Shown in pieces: positions 14,276-22,235 of a DNA stretch of 64,000 bases. Origin of the DNA: a virus; IMG/VR virus record IMGVR_UViG_3300042934_000519, positions 1-64,000 of that record, one strand, 5' to 3'. Positions within the stretch are counted from its first letter, which is position 1, and each line of letters starts with the position of its first letter. A program made the position numbers and the translations under genes. A model generated the notes under the pieces. The model saw only the letters and a list, made by a program, of their open reading frames with translations, did not search any database and was not told the origin of the DNA.

Positions 14276-14929
14276 ATGTGTCCGGTGCGAGAGATACCTG
14301 TATACGCATTTGATGTAAACCCTGAGCAAGTGGGTATCTACCAGACTATCGACTTGATCACTGACCCAATCAACCCTCCGACATCCCCGACTGAACAGGA
14401 AGCATCCGGCATGACTATCATCGACAGCAGTGCAGGTTTCGGTCCCGACACCGACGACGCAGGTAGCAAGGCCCGTGAGAAACTGGCCTTGACAGGCGCC
14501 GCTATCAAGCGCAAAGCGTTGTTGATGTGGATGTGGATCAAGATCATCACCTTCCTTGCGGTGTGCGGCATCGTAGCGTTTGGTTACTACTCCTACCAAC
14601 ACCGCGTCAAGACTTACGTTACCGACCACCGACCTTGCATGGTGGAAGCCGAAGACAAGTCCTGGAAGGTCACAGGCTCTCGCGCTTACTCCTACCAAAA
14701 CAACGAACTGTTTGGTTTCCGTTGGTCTGAAGCGGCAGCTGTCGAGGAGAAGACCGAACTGGACGTCACAGGTAACCTGATGGTCGGCGGTGCCTATGAA
14801 GGCGGTTACTGGTGGGTCGCTGTTACGGACAAGACCACCCGCCCTGTGTACCTCAAGCCAGCCTCGCTGTTGATCTTCATGGCCAACAACAAGATGCTGA
14901 TCACCAACAATGAGACCTTCTGCAAATGA
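14276..14929 (+). CDS. Hypothetical single-pass membrane protein
   Basis: 217 aa from ATG 14276. A better ribosome site (AGGAAG at 14397-14402) precedes an in-frame ATG at 14411, which would give 172 aa, so the start is uncertain. One transmembrane helix (WMWIKIITFLAVCGIVAFGYY) divides an acidic N-terminal side from a larger soluble C-terminal domain with two Cys. Probably inner membrane. No family recognised. Confidence 0.6.
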   Translation: MCPVREIPVYAFDVNPEQVGIYQTIDLITDPINPPTSPTEQEASGMTIIDSSAGFGPDTDDAGSKAREKLALTGAAIKRKALLMWMWIKIITFLAVCGIVAFGYYSYQHRVKTYVTDHRPCMVEAEDKSWKVTGSRAYSYQNNELFGFRWSEAAAVEEKTELDVTGNLMVGGAYEGGYWWVAVTDKTTRPVYLKPASLLIFMANNKMLITNNETFCK

Positions 14930-14937
14930 GGTAGAAC

Positions 14938-15942
14938 ATGCACTATCTAGGCTACGTGTATGGGCCGAAAGATAAGGAGACCTTGACGCGGATCTTGGCT
15001 CCTTACAACGAGCAAGAAGAATACGGGGTCACCTTGGGTCCTGAGTTGGTGGTGTTGAGCAACATCCCGACCATGACGCTGGAAACGTCGCTGTTCGACA
15101 TGATCGTGGCCTTCCGTGAGATCGACCGTCCGTTCTTCAGCCGTGCCAGCCCGATCCTGATCGTGGAAAGTCTGGCTGATTATGAACTCAGTCAGGTCCG
15201 TGAACTAGGTGCGTTCGTGATCGCTTACGATCTGGACAGCAAAGAAGCCACCGCCAAGATGGCCGTGACTCGGGCTTTCTGGGATTGGTGGGTCGTCGGC
15301 GGGCGCTGGCCGATCCAGTTCGAAGGCAAGAACACTGCCGGTGGCTGGAACATGTACAAGAACATCATCAGTGAAGCTGAAGTGAGCTGGGCTGTTGACA
15401 AGGAAGCGTTGGAGGAAAAGAAAGCCAACCGCTTCACGTCCTTGCGCATGGGCGAGATCGACTGGAAGAAAGCCAAACAAGAGCGGGTCACGAATGCGCT
15501 TGAAGCCTGGGAGTTTGCCAACAAGCACCTGCCCGGTCTTCCGCGGATCTCGGACCTTGTCACCAAGATGAACCTGCCCAAAGGCACCCGCTACGTCGAC
15601 TTCAAACACGATGAAGTGTCGGCCTGGCAGAAACGAGTGGCAGAGGTGACACATGCCTTGCGACCTGACGACTGGGAGAAGATGTTCTCCATTCGTGATG
15701 TCGTCGGCATGACGCGCCGTGAAGTCATTCGTTATGCCCTGTTGCGTACGCACCTGCCGTTGTTCGGCATCTTCTGGGAACAAAAGTACGACAGCGACAA
15801 ACGTGGCATGGTGGAAGAAACCACGGTGTACGATTTCAGCTGGGCAACCTTCCCTACGGACAAGGACGCCAAAGACATCCTCCGTCGGGTGCGTAACCTG
15901 GACCCTTCTACTGTCGTCACTGCGATCGACATCCACAACTAA
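14938..15942 (+). CDS. Hypothetical protein with WWVVGGRW motif
   Basis: 334 aa. GAGGTAG precedes ATG 14938. The segment FWDWWVVGGRWPIQF (residues about 114-128) resembles the D-W-(I/V)GGRW motif of several uncharacterised phage proteins. The rest is helical and charged. Cytoplasmic; function unknown. Confidence 0.7.
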   Translation: MHYLGYVYGPKDKETLTRILAPYNEQEEYGVTLGPELVVLSNIPTMTLETSLFDMIVAFREIDRPFFSRASPILIVESLADYELSQVRELGAFVIAYDLDSKEATAKMAVTRAFWDWWVVGGRWPIQFEGKNTAGGWNMYKNIISEAEVSWAVDKEALEEKKANRFTSLRMGEIDWKKAKQERVTNALEAWEFANKHLPGLPRISDLVTKMNLPKGTRYVDFKHDEVSAWQKRVAEVTHALRPDDWEKMFSIRDVVGMTRREVIRYALLRTHLPLFGIFWEQKYDSDKRGMVEETTVYDFSWATFPTDKDAKDILRRVRNLDPSTVVTAIDIHN

Positions 15943-15951
15943 GGAGACGTC

Positions 15952-16260
15952 ATGTCTACCGTTTCGTACATCATCAGTCTGCTCGTTCCCGGCGAAGAGC
16001 TGAAGTTTGTCCGGGTTGAACCGGAAGGTCTGACCGAAGAGTTCAACGAGTGTGCTTCGTGGCAGGACATCAACGATGCTATTGGCTACCGGGATGCACT
16101 CATGGAAGGCTTCAAGGCGCAAGGCTATCGCACAGCCACGCCTGAAGACAACCTCGGTACCGTTGAAGACCCGTTGGCCAACACCGTGATGTTTACGGTG
16201 CTGCGTCACACGCTCGAACCGATCCGTACCTCGCACCTGATCAAAGACGGCGTGCATTGA
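15952..16260 (+). CDS. Hypothetical protein
   Basis: 102 aa from ATG 15952 with AAGGAG upstream. It begins TVSYIISLLVPGEELKFVRVE. Last gene of its run, followed by a terminator. No family recognised. Confidence 0.65.
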   Translation: MSTVSYIISLLVPGEELKFVRVEPEGLTEEFNECASWQDINDAIGYRDALMEGFKAQGYRTATPEDNLGTVEDPLANTVMFTVLRHTLEPIRTSHLIKDGVH

Positions 16261-16266
16261 TCTGAA

Positions 16267-16290
16267 CCGGAGAGGGGGAACCCTCTCTGG
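16267..16290 (+). terminator. Intrinsic terminator
   Basis: CCGGAGAGGG-GGAA-CCCTCTCTGG followed by CTTTATTCCCTTTTCTTTT. Confidence 0.85.
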
Positions 16291-16319
16291 CTTTATTCCC
16301 TTTTCTTTTGGAGTGCTCC

Positions 16320-16832
16320 ATGCAGCAACATTACCTTGACCGCTCTGTTCACCTGAAACAACTGTGGACAGCCTTGGCTGCGGTACGGGCCAAGTTCACC
16401 AGCCGTGAGGAGATCTACACCCACACGTTCCAATCTTTGAATGCGTTTGTACTCAGCCTGCGCACTCGTTACGTGAACCCTGAGGACAGTCGCTTCCGTG
16501 TCTATCAGATTCGCATTGACGGGGAATGCGATGGCCGCTTCATGCAGGTGTACTACACCCGTCTGGACGGTGTTGACATGTTCTTTTACGTCGTCGAGAG
16601 CGAAAGCCGTTTCTACATTGGCAACGATGACATGGGCATGTACGTCGACATGGCGAAGGTGGATGATGAGTATGACATGATCGGCATTGGTCCAGCGTGT
16701 GAAAGCATGCTGTGCGCGCAGTTGCAAGACATCGTGCTCGATTTCCGTGAATTCCTGACCGACCCTGAGCTGAGTTGCTTCGATCAGCAGTATTTAGGAA
16801 ATCGTGTGCCCCTTCATGTGGTAGTTCTTTAA
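16320..16832 (+). CDS. Hypothetical protein
   Basis: 170 aa. ATG 16320 has GGAG 6 bases upstream, inside the T-rich tail of the terminator. Strongly aromatic and acidic centre (MFFYVVESESRFYIGNDDMG). Family unknown. Confidence 0.68.
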   Translation: MQQHYLDRSVHLKQLWTALAAVRAKFTSREEIYTHTFQSLNAFVLSLRTRYVNPEDSRFRVYQIRIDGECDGRFMQVYYTRLDGVDMFFYVVESESRFYIGNDDMGMYVDMAKVDDEYDMIGIGPACESMLCAQLQDIVLDFREFLTDPELSCFDQQYLGNRVPLHVVVL

Positions 16833-16850
16833 TCACACAAGGTAAATGGC

Positions 16851-17231
16851 GTGGATCAGGAAGTGATCAAATGGCTGCACAGCGCTTCTGGTCGTAGCAA
16901 ACGTTCCAAGGTCACCAAAGAAGGCTGCTTCATGCTCGAACATGAGGCAACAGGTCGTTTCTACGTGTCTGAGAGCGCTTCTGTCAGCGAAGAAGTCGAT
17001 AACCAGCTCAAGCTACTGGCATTGAGCAAACACCCTAACAAGCTCCTCAACGGCCTCTACAGCAAGGATGGAGAAATCCGTGTCTACGAATACCCCGCCA
17101 AAGGAAAGTCTGCTCGGGCCAAGCTCGTTGGAGCCCTTACCGGAGGCGAAGAAGAAAAGGCCTACCTCTGCCTCAACCACAAACCTCGGCCCGTACGGCG
17201 AAAACGATTGGGACCTCGAAGCAGCGATTAA
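16851..17231 (+). CDS. GIY-YIG-like fold protein (degenerate)
   Basis: 126 aa from GTG 16851. Residues 26-80 follow the layout of GIY-YIG domains: GCFMLEHEATGRFYVSESASV, a helix, SKHPNKLLNGLYSKDGEIRVYEY. The usual catalytic GIY/YIG tyrosines and Arg are not clearly kept. Nuclease activity is therefore doubtful. The last 55 codons overlap the next frame by 164 bases. Confidence 0.5.
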   Translation: MDQEVIKWLHSASGRSKRSKVTKEGCFMLEHEATGRFYVSESASVSEEVDNQLKLLALSKHPNKLLNGLYSKDGEIRVYEYPAKGKSARAKLVGALTGGEEEKAYLCLNHKPRPVRRKRLGPRSSD

Positions 17232-17433
17232 ACGGGCGTGCATGTACCCCAATCAGTTGGATGCCTTGAACTGGATCGTGCAGTGGGAACATGAGCGTGC
17301 CAGTGCTCAGTTCTTTCGCACCGGTAAACGGGAGGCCAACTTCCGGCAGTTGATGGGGCGTGTTATTCAAGAGCACACCCGGATGTCCATGATGACCGAG
17401 CTGTCGCCGTGGCCGGGTAAACCCGCTGAATAA
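17068..17433 (+). CDS. Hypothetical protein overlapping the previous gene
   Basis: 121 aa if ATG 17068 is used, overlapping the upstream gene by 164 bases in another frame. Only the part after 17231 (DWDLEAAIKRACMYPNQLDALNW onwards) is non-overlapping and protein-like. A later start (TTG 17128) or a frameshift joining both frames is possible. Confidence 0.5.
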   Translation: MEKSVSTNTPPKESLLGPSSLEPLPEAKKKRPTSASTTNLGPYGENDWDLEAAIKRACMYPNQLDALNWIVQWEHERASAQFFRTGKREANFRQLMGRVIQEHTRMSMMTELSPWPGKPAE

Positions 17434-17434
17434 G

Positions 17435-17457
17435 AGCAGGGGCGCTAAGCCCCTGCT
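17435..17457 (+). terminator. Intrinsic terminator with TATGCCG box
   Basis: AGCAGGGGC-GCTAA-GCCCCTGCT followed by TATGCCG. Confidence 0.82.
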
Positions 17458-17482
17458 TATGCCGCGTAAATACTTTACAGCG

Positions 17483-17503
17483 ATACATTATTCACGGGAA
17501 TAA
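17483..17503 (+). promoter_or_regulatory. Candidate phage promoter (ATACATTA class)
   Basis: ATACATTATTCACGGGAATA, 78 bases before the ligase start. This fits the consensus well. Confidence 0.6.
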
Positions 17504-17580
17504 CAGTCAATTTATAAAATCCCCAGAGATCATCTGATGTGACATGCCGTTAATAACCCCTTATTTCCGAGGCCTCTCTC

Positions 17581-19602
17581 ATGGAAATCGAAGAGACCAT
17601 CCAAACCGCTCATGACCGCGTCAAGCTGCTCAGAGAGAAGATCGATCACCTGAACTATCAGTACCACACCTTGAGCGTTCAAGAAGTGCCTGACCCAGTG
17701 TTCGATTCGCTTAAGCGGGAACTGGCTGAACTGGAAGTGGCGCTCTGTATCGATGATAAAGAGTCGCCTACCAAGACTGTCGGAGCGACTGCTGCGGGCA
17801 GTCACTTTGAGATCGTCAAGCACTACAGCCCCATGCTCAGTCTGGCCAACGTCTTCTCCCCCAAGGAGTTGATGGAATGGGTCCATGACACCATGGCCAT
17901 CAATGACGTGCTTCAGGAAGACCCCAAGCTTGATGGCTTGAGTCTGGACCTGGTGTACAAAGACCGCATGCTCAAACAGGCCATTACCCGTGGCGATGGC
18001 TTTGAAGGTGAGGACGTCACCGAGAACGCTGTCAACGTCTGGGGCGTGATCACCGACTTGGGTCTCTCGGCTCCAATGGGGTTGATCCAAGTGCGCGGTG
18101 AAGTGGTCGTCACCAAAGACCATTTCAACAAGATCAACGAAGAGCTGCGGTTGATTGGCAAGAAGCTGTACGCCAACCCTCGAAACTACGCTGCCGGTTC
18201 CCTGCGTCTAAAGAACTCTGACGAAGTGCTGAACCGTCGTCTGAACTTCGTGGCGTATGAAGTGGTGTTCGACAACAGCGCTGTGGACACATGGACCCTG
18301 GAACACTTGCAGGACTGGGGCTTCAATGCGGTCCCGTTCAAGACGTACAAACTCAGCGCCGAGCTGTACGCCAATGAAAGCTTCTACAACGAGTTGGTGA
18401 ACTCCGGACTTGAAGTGCGTCCTGAATGGCCATGGGAAATCGACGGTCTGGTGTACAAGGTCGCTGACCGTAAGTTGCGCGATGCCATTGGTCAGCGCAG
18501 CAGTTCACCGAAGTGGGCCACGGCGTACAAGTTCCCTGCTGAAGAAGCGGTGAGTTTCCTCTGGGAGATCCGTTGGCAAGTTGGGAAGTCCGGTGCCGTA
18601 ACACCTGTGGCGGGTATCAAGCCCGTGCGAGTGTGTGGTGTGACCGTCTCCAGTGTGAACCTGCACAACTGCGCTGAGATCGAGCGGTTGGATCTGCGTA
18701 TCGGGGACCATCTGGTCGTCACCCGTCGGGGCGATGTGATTCCGAAGATCGAATCGGTCATGAAGGATCTGCGTACGCCGGACATCGAGAATGCACTGAT
18801 TGTCTACCCCAAACATTGCCCAAGTTGTGGGTGTGAGTTGGAGCGCCATGATCACTCGATGTACTGTCCGAATAACACCGGTTGCTCTGCCCAGTCGGTA
18901 GCCCGTCTGGATCACTTTGTCAGCCGAGATGCCCTGAACATCAAGCACTTGGGTGAAGCCACACTCAAGGAGCTGGTGCGCCATGGGCTAGTGGGTTCGT
19001 TCTCATCCTTGTTCTACTTGGGGGACGAAGACCTGAAGGTGGTGCTCAAGTCGGATACGGTGCGCCGCAAGGTCCTGACCAATATCCATGCAGCCAAGAC
19101 TCAACCCTTCCGCCGTGTGTTGCTGGGCGTGGGCATTCCTGAAGTTGGGGAAGGTACCTCTGAGCGACTGGCGGTGTGGTACAAGAACTTCGGGGAGCTG
19201 TGTGAGGCTACTCAGGAGGAATTGGAACGCATCCCGGACATCGGTGAGGAAACCGCCAAATCGATCGTGGACAGCTGCATCCAGAACCGTCGTGAGTTTC
19301 TTTCTTACGACAAGCTCTTCACTTATGTAGAGGAGGATGATAGCGACCCTACGGTGGAGCGTGATCTGGAAGGCAAGCGTGTGATTGTGTCGGGCACTTC
19401 GTTCGATGGATTGTCGCGCAGCCAGATGGAAGCCAACGTCAAAGCCCGCGGTGCTAAGCTGACGTCCTCCGTCAGTCCTAACCTTGACATCCTGTTCGCA
19501 GGACCGGGTGCTGGGCCTGAAAAGATCAAGAAAGCCTTGAAGCTTGGCTTTGTCCAAGACGGCATCCAATTTATCAATCCGAAGGGGATCAGTAATGAAT
19601 AA
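17581..19602 (+). CDS. ligA: NAD+-dependent DNA ligase
   Basis: 673 aa, the usual LigA length. It seals nicks in DNA using NAD+. Domain order is complete: N-terminal Ia helices with YQYHT; adenylation domain with KLDG (K116, which takes AMP); OB-fold; zinc finger of four Cys (CPSCGCELE and YCPNNTGC, about 412-435); helix-hairpin-helix repeats; and a C-terminal BRCT domain (RVIVSGTSFDGLSR onwards). The start follows GAGG 9-10 bases upstream and the promoter at 17483. The next gene overlaps by 8 bases, so they are probably co-translated. Confidence 0.96.
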   Translation: MEIEETIQTAHDRVKLLREKIDHLNYQYHTLSVQEVPDPVFDSLKRELAELEVALCIDDKESPTKTVGATAAGSHFEIVKHYSPMLSLANVFSPKELMEWVHDTMAINDVLQEDPKLDGLSLDLVYKDRMLKQAITRGDGFEGEDVTENAVNVWGVITDLGLSAPMGLIQVRGEVVVTKDHFNKINEELRLIGKKLYANPRNYAAGSLRLKNSDEVLNRRLNFVAYEVVFDNSAVDTWTLEHLQDWGFNAVPFKTYKLSAELYANESFYNELVNSGLEVRPEWPWEIDGLVYKVADRKLRDAIGQRSSSPKWATAYKFPAEEAVSFLWEIRWQVGKSGAVTPVAGIKPVRVCGVTVSSVNLHNCAEIERLDLRIGDHLVVTRRGDVIPKIESVMKDLRTPDIENALIVYPKHCPSCGCELERHDHSMYCPNNTGCSAQSVARLDHFVSRDALNIKHLGEATLKELVRHGLVGSFSSLFYLGDEDLKVVLKSDTVRRKVLTNIHAAKTQPFRRVLLGVGIPEVGEGTSERLAVWYKNFGELCEATQEELERIPDIGEETAKSIVDSCIQNRREFLSYDKLFTYVEEDDSDPTVERDLEGKRVIVSGTSFDGLSRSQMEANVKARGAKLTSSVSPNLDILFAGPGAGPEKIKKALKLGFVQDGIQFINPKGISNE

Positions 19603-20044
19603 GACGGTAGAAGACATCATCGGTTCTGTACCGGCCGAGTCGACTATCATCGGTTGGGGTGAGGTTCGGCTGATGCCGACCCTCTTCCGTGACATGGTGA
19701 TCTGGTGCACCAAGCACACTGAAGCGGTCAAGTTCCAGTTTGCTGTGGACATCGAGACAGCCAACTACATCAACACGGACGAGCTGTGCCCGATCGTAGT
19801 GAGCGAGAACTACCGCGCTGCTCCGCAAGACGGCAGCCGCATCGGTGCCTACGACGGCCAGGACATGCACGTCCTGGGCTTCGACAACGGCAAGCACTAC
19901 CTGGTCATGATGTGCTTGGATGACAACGACAAAGTGGTGTACGTCGCCACCTCGTTGCTCAAGGACATCGAAGCGCAGAAGAACATTCTGCCAAAGGTCA
20001 CTCCGTACAACGTCAAAGCCCTGTCGGGTAACTTCGAGGATTAA
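19595..20044 (+). CDS. Hypothetical protein downstream of ligase
   Basis: 149 aa. ATG 19595 overlaps the ligase stop by 8 bases, with GAAGGGG upstream. Alpha/beta composition (STIIGWGEVRLM, HYLVMMCLDDNDKVVYVATSLL). No known domain. Likely in the ligase operon. Confidence 0.68.
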   Translation: MNKTVEDIIGSVPAESTIIGWGEVRLMPTLFRDMVIWCTKHTEAVKFQFAVDIETANYINTDELCPIVVSENYRAAPQDGSRIGAYDGQDMHVLGFDNGKHYLVMMCLDDNDKVVYVATSLLKDIEAQKNILPKVTPYNVKALSGNFED

Positions 20045-20046
20045 CC

Positions 20047-20736
20047 ATGCAAAACATCTATGATCTGATTTTCAGTGCTCTCAAGAACATCGAGAATCAG
20101 AACGATCCCAAGCGTCGCGGTGGCTTCAGCTTCTCTGCCCATGGCAAGTCAGCCGCACACAACCTTAAGTTCCGCTTTCAACGCGGTGACAACCCACACG
20201 GTCAACTGACTTGGACGCCAGTCTCCGGTAGCCTCGGCGCAGGCGGTAACACCGTACAAAACACCATCACTGACGAAGACATCCAGAATGTTCAAGTCCA
20301 GTGCGAGAAGGTCGAGATCAACCCGTACTGGGCAGAACGTGTGGTTCTGTTGTTCAAGGCCATGCAAAGTCTCGGTCTGTTGATGCCGACCTTTCAGGTA
20401 CAAGGCTACCATCCGTCGTGGCGCTCTGGCGGTGGTTACGCCCTGAAGGTCAAGGGCTGGCTGCACAGCGAAGAAGGCGCGCCTCTGGGTGAGCTGGAAC
20501 TCGAAGTGCACGCTTTCCCGATGGGTCAGTACGAGAAGAGCGCCCACCTCTTGGAAAAGGCACAAGCGGCCCGGCAAACCCGCCCACTGGACCGTCAACA
20601 GATTGACGAAGCGGCTCGCGCTGCTGTGCCTCTGGGCATCGCTGAAAAGCAAGACGTCGTGGTGCTGGGGAGCAGCCATAACTCGCTGACCTCTCTGGCA
20701 CGCAGCGGCGGTATCGGACACATTCCCAACGCCTAA
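20047..20736 (+). CDS. Hypothetical protein
   Basis: 229 aa, starting 2 bases after the previous stop. The N-terminal third is Gly/Ser/His-rich, the middle holds a beta domain (GGGYALKVKGWLHSEEG), and the C-terminus is helical then Ser/Gly-rich. Family unknown. Confidence 0.68.
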   Translation: MQNIYDLIFSALKNIENQNDPKRRGGFSFSAHGKSAAHNLKFRFQRGDNPHGQLTWTPVSGSLGAGGNTVQNTITDEDIQNVQVQCEKVEINPYWAERVVLLFKAMQSLGLLMPTFQVQGYHPSWRSGGGYALKVKGWLHSEEGAPLGELELEVHAFPMGQYEKSAHLLEKAQAARQTRPLDRQQIDEAARAAVPLGIAEKQDVVVLGSSHNSLTSLARSGGIGHIPNA

Positions 20737-20769
20737 CACACACTAACCATTTTACTGAGGAGTAAAGTA

Positions 20770-21312
20770 ATGCCAACGCGTCATGCGATCTTCGCGCAGT
20801 CATTGTTCGGGTACATCGGCAAACGGGGTAACCATCCGCTTCTCTGGAAGCTTAAAGGTGACCTGCCTCGTTTCAAAGCCCTGACTGACGGCGCTGCCAT
20901 TATCATGGGGCGTCACACGATGGACAGTCTGCCCGGACTGCTGCCCAACCGCTTCCACATTGTCGTGTCTCGTACACTGGCACCAGGGTTGGATGGTGAT
21001 CAAAATGTCGCAGTGGTCAGTTCGTTGGATCAAGCGTTTGCTCTGGCAAGCGAATACGGTTACGAAGATCAATTCGTGATCGGCGGTGGGGACCTGCTCA
21101 ATGAAGCGATCCCTTACTGCCACAAGATCCATCGTACAGTTGTGTTGGAGCGTGAACCCATCGACGGCGACATGTCGATGGTCGCTTTACCGATGAAACC
21201 CCCGCACTGGGGGCGCTTCACCATGGATTCAATCGAAGAACACCATGACGACGAAACCGGCGGTTATGACTTCGAAGTGTACACCCAACCTGAGCCTCTT
21301 CAACCCAAGTAA
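20770..21312 (+). CDS. folA: Dihydrofolate reductase
   Basis: 180 aa. It reduces dihydrofolate to tetrahydrofolate with NADPH, supporting dTMP synthesis. Visible elements: an Ile-Gly active-site loop (YIGKRGNHPLLW, 15-26), LKGDLPRFKALT with the acidic residue at D31, IIMGRHTM (44-51), a VVSRT strand and VIGGGDLL (103-110) of the NADPH site. GAGGAG lies upstream. No thymidylate synthase is visible in this window. Confidence 0.93.
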   Translation: MPTRHAIFAQSLFGYIGKRGNHPLLWKLKGDLPRFKALTDGAAIIMGRHTMDSLPGLLPNRFHIVVSRTLAPGLDGDQNVAVVSSLDQAFALASEYGYEDQFVIGGGDLLNEAIPYCHKIHRTVVLEREPIDGDMSMVALPMKPPHWGRFTMDSIEEHHDDETGGYDFEVYTQPEPLQPK

Positions 21313-21324
21313 GGAACATCAATC

Positions 21325-21681
21325 GTGAAACGCATTGCTCTCTTCTGTGCCTTATTGAGCCTCGCTGCAACTTCCCATGCAACAACCGCAGCAAAGCCCA
21401 CCAAGGTCTTTATCATGACGGCGCAACACTGTGACCTGTTTCAAGAAGGCACGGCCCGCATGGTGAAACAGAACCGTGAGGGTATGAGTCTGGAAGCGTC
21501 AAAGTTCAGCATCGAGAACGAATACCTGACCGGCCCTAACAAGCTGGTCTATTCGCAGATCAAACCCTATCTCTACGCTGTCACGGATGAATACTACGAC
21601 AACCAGTCTCTGGCGGAAATCGATTACGCTTCGGTGATCGGTCGTAACTGTCGGGACATGATCGGCCGTACGGCTCAGTGA
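21325..21681 (+). CDS. Small secreted (periplasmic) protein
   Basis: 118 aa with GTG start at 21325 after AAGGAAC. Signal peptide MKRIALFCALLSLAATSHA with a probable cut after the final Ala. The mature part has two Cys (one near residue 38, one near 110) that could form a disulfide. No family recognised. Last gene of the ligase/DHFR run. Confidence 0.72.
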   Translation: MKRIALFCALLSLAATSHATTAAKPTKVFIMTAQHCDLFQEGTARMVKQNREGMSLEASKFSIENEYLTGPNKLVYSQIKPYLYAVTDEYYDNQSLAEIDYASVIGRNCRDMIGRTAQ

Positions 21682-21684
21682 GTA

Positions 21685-21720
21685 CATACACAGCCAGGGC
21701 ACGTGCCCTGGCTGTGTATG
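21685..21720 (+). terminator. Intrinsic terminator with TATGCC box
   Basis: 17-bp perfect stem (21685-21701 with 21704-21720) followed by CCTTCTTTTTTCTTTC. Confidence 0.92.
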
Positions 21721-21778
21721 CCTTCTTTTTTCTTTCGAATACTATGTTGAGGACTTCGCACACACAGGAACTATTAAC

Positions 21779-22225
21779 ATGTCGGCACTGACAGATTACA
21801 ATGCTAAGCTGCGCCAGCTCTCAGAGTCGATCCGGCTCAAGATCGCTGGCAAGCTGGGCAAAACCGAACAAGCAGCAGACTCGGCCAAGTTGGGCGGGAA
21901 ATCCCTGACTGATCTCTACGCCATTTTCAACATCAAAGATTATCAAGTAGCCAGTGAATACATCACGGTTGCAGCAGATGGTGTCAAACAGTACGACCTT
22001 CAGACTCTGATGACGGCGGCTGTCTTTGCCACCTTCGACATCAAGACCGTCGAGATTCTGGTTCGCGCCAAGGACACCACCGCCTCCTCTCCGTTGTTCA
22101 ACGCTTACGCTAACGCTGAAGCCTTGGTCACTTACGGGATCAAAGATGAGCGCTATGTGATCATCGCCAACCAGTCCGGTGCGTCTATCGACTTGTACGT
22201 GAAGATTCGCGTGCAGCCCAAATAA
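21779..22225 (+). CDS. Virion-type protein with KLGKTEQAADS repeat
   Basis: 148 aa. After a short helix, residues 25-45 read KLGKTEQAADSAKLGGKSL, the same repeat found five times in the fibre protein at 47701-49608. The C-terminal 90 residues form a beta-rich domain (VEILVRAKDTT, YVIIANQSGASIDLYVKIRVQPK). Likely a small fibre or cap protein working with the large protein encoded next. Confidence 0.7.
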   Translation: MSALTDYNAKLRQLSESIRLKIAGKLGKTEQAADSAKLGGKSLTDLYAIFNIKDYQVASEYITVAADGVKQYDLQTLMTAAVFATFDIKTVEILVRAKDTTASSPLFNAYANAEALVTYGIKDERYVIIANQSGASIDLYVKIRVQPK

Positions 22226-22235
22226 GGACTGAGTC

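Noticed and set aside
13071-14309. 412-codon minus-strand frame across the macrodomain gene
   Set aside because: Antisense shadow; the plus strand carries a clear macrodomain and well-spaced ribosome sites.
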